Shown one piece after another: positions 60,601-64,000 of a stretch of DNA of 64,000 bases; positions within the stretch are counted from its first letter, which is position 1, and the number at the start of each line of letters is the position of its first letter. This DNA comes from Paragonimus skrjabini miyazakii (taxonomy: Eukaryota; Platyhelminthes; Trematoda; Plagiorchiida; Troglotrematidae). The stretch lies in contig JTDE01000242.1 of assembly GCA_014338405.1 (NCBI GenBank), forward strand, positions 41,880 to 105,879, written 5' to 3'. The notes below the pieces were generated by a model. The model made no database searches. It was not told the origin of the DNA and saw only the letters and a program-made list of their open reading frames with translations. The position numbers and the translations under genes were made by a program.

Positions 60601-63600
60601 GTGAATTCTATAATACTGTTGTACATCCGTAAATTCGGCTTCTTGTCTGATGAAGAGGAACTGCTTACCACAACCAGTATGAGATCTTCTCTTTATTACT
60701 TGAATGGGGGGTTTCAATTCTAGTACGATTTCTAGGGCTAGTCGAAGTTCCTAATTCCCAGTATTACATATACACAGACGAATCACCGATCGAAACGGAT
60801 ACAAGTTATTTGCAGCGACCAGTTAAGACGATGGAGATAAATGAAAGGCAATCAGGACACGATAACGTAATAATCTCACATTGCTATCAGGTTTCCAAAA
60901 TGTGTTATAGTGTGGAGTTTTTCTTGTGTCACATCAGGACTAGTCCCCTTCTAGTCAGAGCAATAAGAGACCAAGTCATTTTGTGTACATTCACACACTC
61001 ATGAGATGTTTATCTCACAGCAGAGAGCATGTAGCAACCACAGTGACAGTATAGGGATCACGTGGTTGCACACTAACCATTCGTCAATTTTACTTGCAAT
61101 CTTTAAACACAAGCAAATGACTACAGGGCAAAAGTTCTTGGTCAATTTGACCGAAATAAGTAGTACGGGTCAAACCTGAATGTCAGATAAATGCAGATTG
61201 AGTGAAGTGAAAGATAGAAAGCAGGGTAGAAAGTGATTTGTTAAATTTAAAGAGAGCAATGTAGCTAGCTGCTTCTGCATACTGTTACACGTGTACTACT
61301 TTTGATTCGTTAAGATCTCCGCAAATTTGAAATTACTTATATATTCTGGTTGTGCAATATATGGAAATGTTCTAATTTCATAACACTTCGCGCACCCAAG
61401 ATAAGACAAAACTGTGTTATAGGAAATAATGAAAGAAGAGGAAACAAAAGCCTAGTTGAATGTATTCAGTATTAAACGAAACAAGACAATAAGTTTGAAC
61501 CATGTTGTAGTTTATCGAAAGGACCTTGGTCATGAATATGATACACACTAATTAGAGAGCATAGTCTATTAGGAACGCAGTACACAAATGTAGCATACGA
61601 CAGACAAGTTGGTCTCTTGCAACGGTACTGTAGATTAGCCACCGACCACTCTTTCTGTGTTGTGGTTTGGACAGACATTGACGTTCGTCAAATCCCCACG
61701 CTAGACCGTACGTTCTGTTCCTTGCTACAGTTTTCGATAACAAACAACCTTCTTTGCTACTCAGCATGATATCTACAAAAATGCCGTTCCTTCGTCACTC
61801 ATAGAGTCTCTCTTAAATTGGTCCTTTTTGCACAAAATGTTCAATTGTGTCTGTAGTTAGAGCAGTTCGGTTTCGGATGCATTGGTGATAAAATACCATC
61901 AACGCACCCTCCGTACAGTTCAGCCTGTCAAATTTCGTCCAACGTCTACTGTTCCAAATAGCCCATACACTTAGCCCTGGATCAAAATTCACTAAGTCCA
62001 GAGCGAATTGCTTCAGTTCCGTTCACAAGCCATCGTGCAAGTTGGTTATCAGATCTATCGGCCAAAAACACACACCCCATTGGATTTCACTACTCATTCA
62101 TAATGTTTGACATAGACATTTACGGTTGCATCATGACTAATAAGACCGTGTATCAGTGAGTATTGCTTTGTTATGGCAAACAAAACTACTCTCAATACTA
62201 TCACTAGATGCCTAAAATTTCTATCTCTCACAAGCTGCACAACTCAAGATAGTCACACAATTTGGAACTTTCTGGAATCGAGACAACCTGCGAGAAAACC
62301 ACAGGTAACTGAGTACAAAGACCAACGGGCATCTCGCTAACTCTGCTTTTAATAAATCACCTTTTACTTTGCTGCTTCACAGTTTAGTCAGTGATATTCA
62401 TATGTGTATTTGTTCCACATTAACTTGACATTTCGGTTTCATTCCTGCTACTCTAAAGTTCTTCAGGTTGATCAACTTGACCGTATTTTTTGGACTTGCA
62501 GCCTATAAGGTTTGGGGGAAGAACAGCCTTGTCGGTTGGAGGCGCGCGCTTCCTTAACATCATGACCTGATTAGCCGAAGCGCGCATGACAGCATCCGCA
62601 CCTCGCTGTATCCGTGCCATTTGGGGACATGATATGTACACCATAGCAGCTCCCTTGTGTATTGCCTACTTGACTCGGCAGCGCGGTGCAAATAGCCAAT
62701 TGCATACTGAGTCGTCTAAGGAGCCAGATTGTCCCGAGTCCATGTGTTGAATAACCTCAAGGTTTGCAAAATTCAGGTTCGTTCATTACAACACCCAGGT
62801 GCCTGGCTGTTGTGTCTTATGAACCGGTCGTTGCGACACATCAACTGAACCAACTGATGTGGATGGGGCAATTAGCTTCAGAAGCGTTTCGAACGAACTG
62901 GCTAGCGGCCAAGTGAACGACGGTTCATCGCGGGGTACATGACTGAGTAAACACTATCAACGAGAGAAATGTAGGTGTGGTTAACGGTCGTTCAGCAATC
63001 GGCGGGTCGTTTCATTCTGAGAGCGTTAGCGGGCAGACATTAACTATACTGGCAGAGAAAACTTATTAGAAATATTAAAGAAGAGGACGCTGTGGAAATG
63101 AATCTGTTCAGCTCCTTAAACCCGTTTTTATTTCATCCTCCTCCAGTGTCTACCGTATGGCACCTCTAACTGGTGCTGCAGTTCTCTTTCGAAGCATATT
63201 TTCCGGCAAGCATTACACGAAAATTAGTATGCTTTCCTAGCCATGAGAGAAATCAGATATCACCATATCGCCTTATCCTGAACGTCTTTCCTGTGTCTTA
63301 TTGCTACCCTTACTCACGGTATACAACTTGCATCCTTTTAGCTACAACATGTTGTAACTTGATATACGGTCTACGAGCGCGTAAACAGACAACGTAATAA
63401 CGGTTAGTGGAACGGTAGATAATGGAACGATGTTCAAAGGTTCTGAACAACGGACTACGAAATATGCAACATTAATACGAATCTTCCCGGCCAACTCAAT
63501 CACCCGATGCTAACGTATGAACACATAGAAAAGACAGGTCTCCGGACAGAGCCACTTTATGTCACTCGATCCGAAGACAACATGGTCACAAACTAGATCA

Positions 63601-64000
63601 CATTTAAAGGGTTCGTGACCAATCAAAAACATGGTCAGAAAGCGGACCAGACAAAGATTCACACAGCACAATGATGTCCAAATTGAAGGACGTGCGTGTG
63701 GGCGGAGCGCCGAAATTTGGCACAAAGGTTGAGAACGCACGTGATGGGCGACGTGGCACATGACAGTGCCGACTATGAAGTTCACTACAATCAGTAGTGA
63801 GTTAGGTCATTGCGAGGTCAAATGAAACGGTATTTTCGGGGAATTGGGTTCTTCCCCGACACAACAATTGACGGAAAACCAGCGGACTATTCCGCTGCAA
63901 CAAACCTCACAGAATCTTTGACTCTAAACAATTGTTCTTAACGTAGATTATGTGTTTGTGTTCATAAACAATCTCGCCATGGCCAGGAATTGAATTCCGA
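54601..64000. other. No gene recognised
   Basis: About 9.4 kb without a supportable gene. ORFs such as 59851-60126 (+), 62453-62644 (-) and 63510-63785 (-) lack any motif I recognise. A near-perfect short hairpin lies at 62789-62814. Confidence 0.5.
62789..62814. repeat. Short inverted repeat (hairpin)
   Basis: The arms ACAACACCCAGG and CCTGGCTGTTGT pair at 11 of 12 positions around a two-base centre (TG). It may be part of a dispersed repeat; no T-run follows on either strand. Confidence 0.6.

Overview
The window is nuclear DNA from a eukaryote, most likely a digenean flatworm (fluke). The reasons are a flatworm-type innexin gene, kilobase introns, a tRNA-derived SINE carrying a hammerhead ribozyme (a combination known from schistosome Sm-alpha elements), and decayed LINE copies of the kind that litter fluke genomes. 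The base composition looks less AT-rich than schistosomes, which hints at a liver- or lung-fluke type; that is a judgement by eye.

The central feature is one innexin locus on the + strand, about 8.0 to 39.1 kb. Seven separate exons (called V1 to V7 here) each encode an alternative innexin N-terminus: the pore-lining N-terminal helix, the first membrane segment and the whole first extracellular loop. They start at 8009, 13001, 18262, 22776, 25650, 26435 and 30438. Six are exactly 313 nt and one is 316 nt; all are open, keep both loop cysteines, and end in a phase-1 GT donor. Only one set of downstream exons (C1 36060-36289, C2 36695-36926, C3 38498-39102) follows, and its acceptor phase fits all seven donors. 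Joining any V exon to C1-C3 predicts a complete 459-460 residue innexin. The layout resembles clustered protocadherins or UGT1A, applied to a gap-junction channel. I infer that the locus makes at least seven isoforms differing in the pore-gating and docking half, with a shared second loop, TM2-TM4 and tail. Each V exon also has a YTCAG acceptor-like site 25-85 nt before its ATG, so the V exons may be trans-spliced to a leader or joined to an upstream untranslated exon.

Upstream (0-8 kb) there is no confident gene. At 3.0-3.5 kb two SINE copies lie head to head inside a single 12-bp target duplication, and the left copy carries an intact hammerhead ribozyme core. Further SINE relics lie at 4.1, 19.1 and 32.0 kb. 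LINE debris lies at 14.7 kb, 15.7-16.9 kb, 31.4-31.7 kb, 44.5-46.0 kb (split by an 858-base N gap) and 53.3-54.6 kb. From 39.1 kb to the end I see no confident host gene.

All exon borders were read by eye from ORFs, GT/AG signals and family conservation; there is no transcript evidence here.
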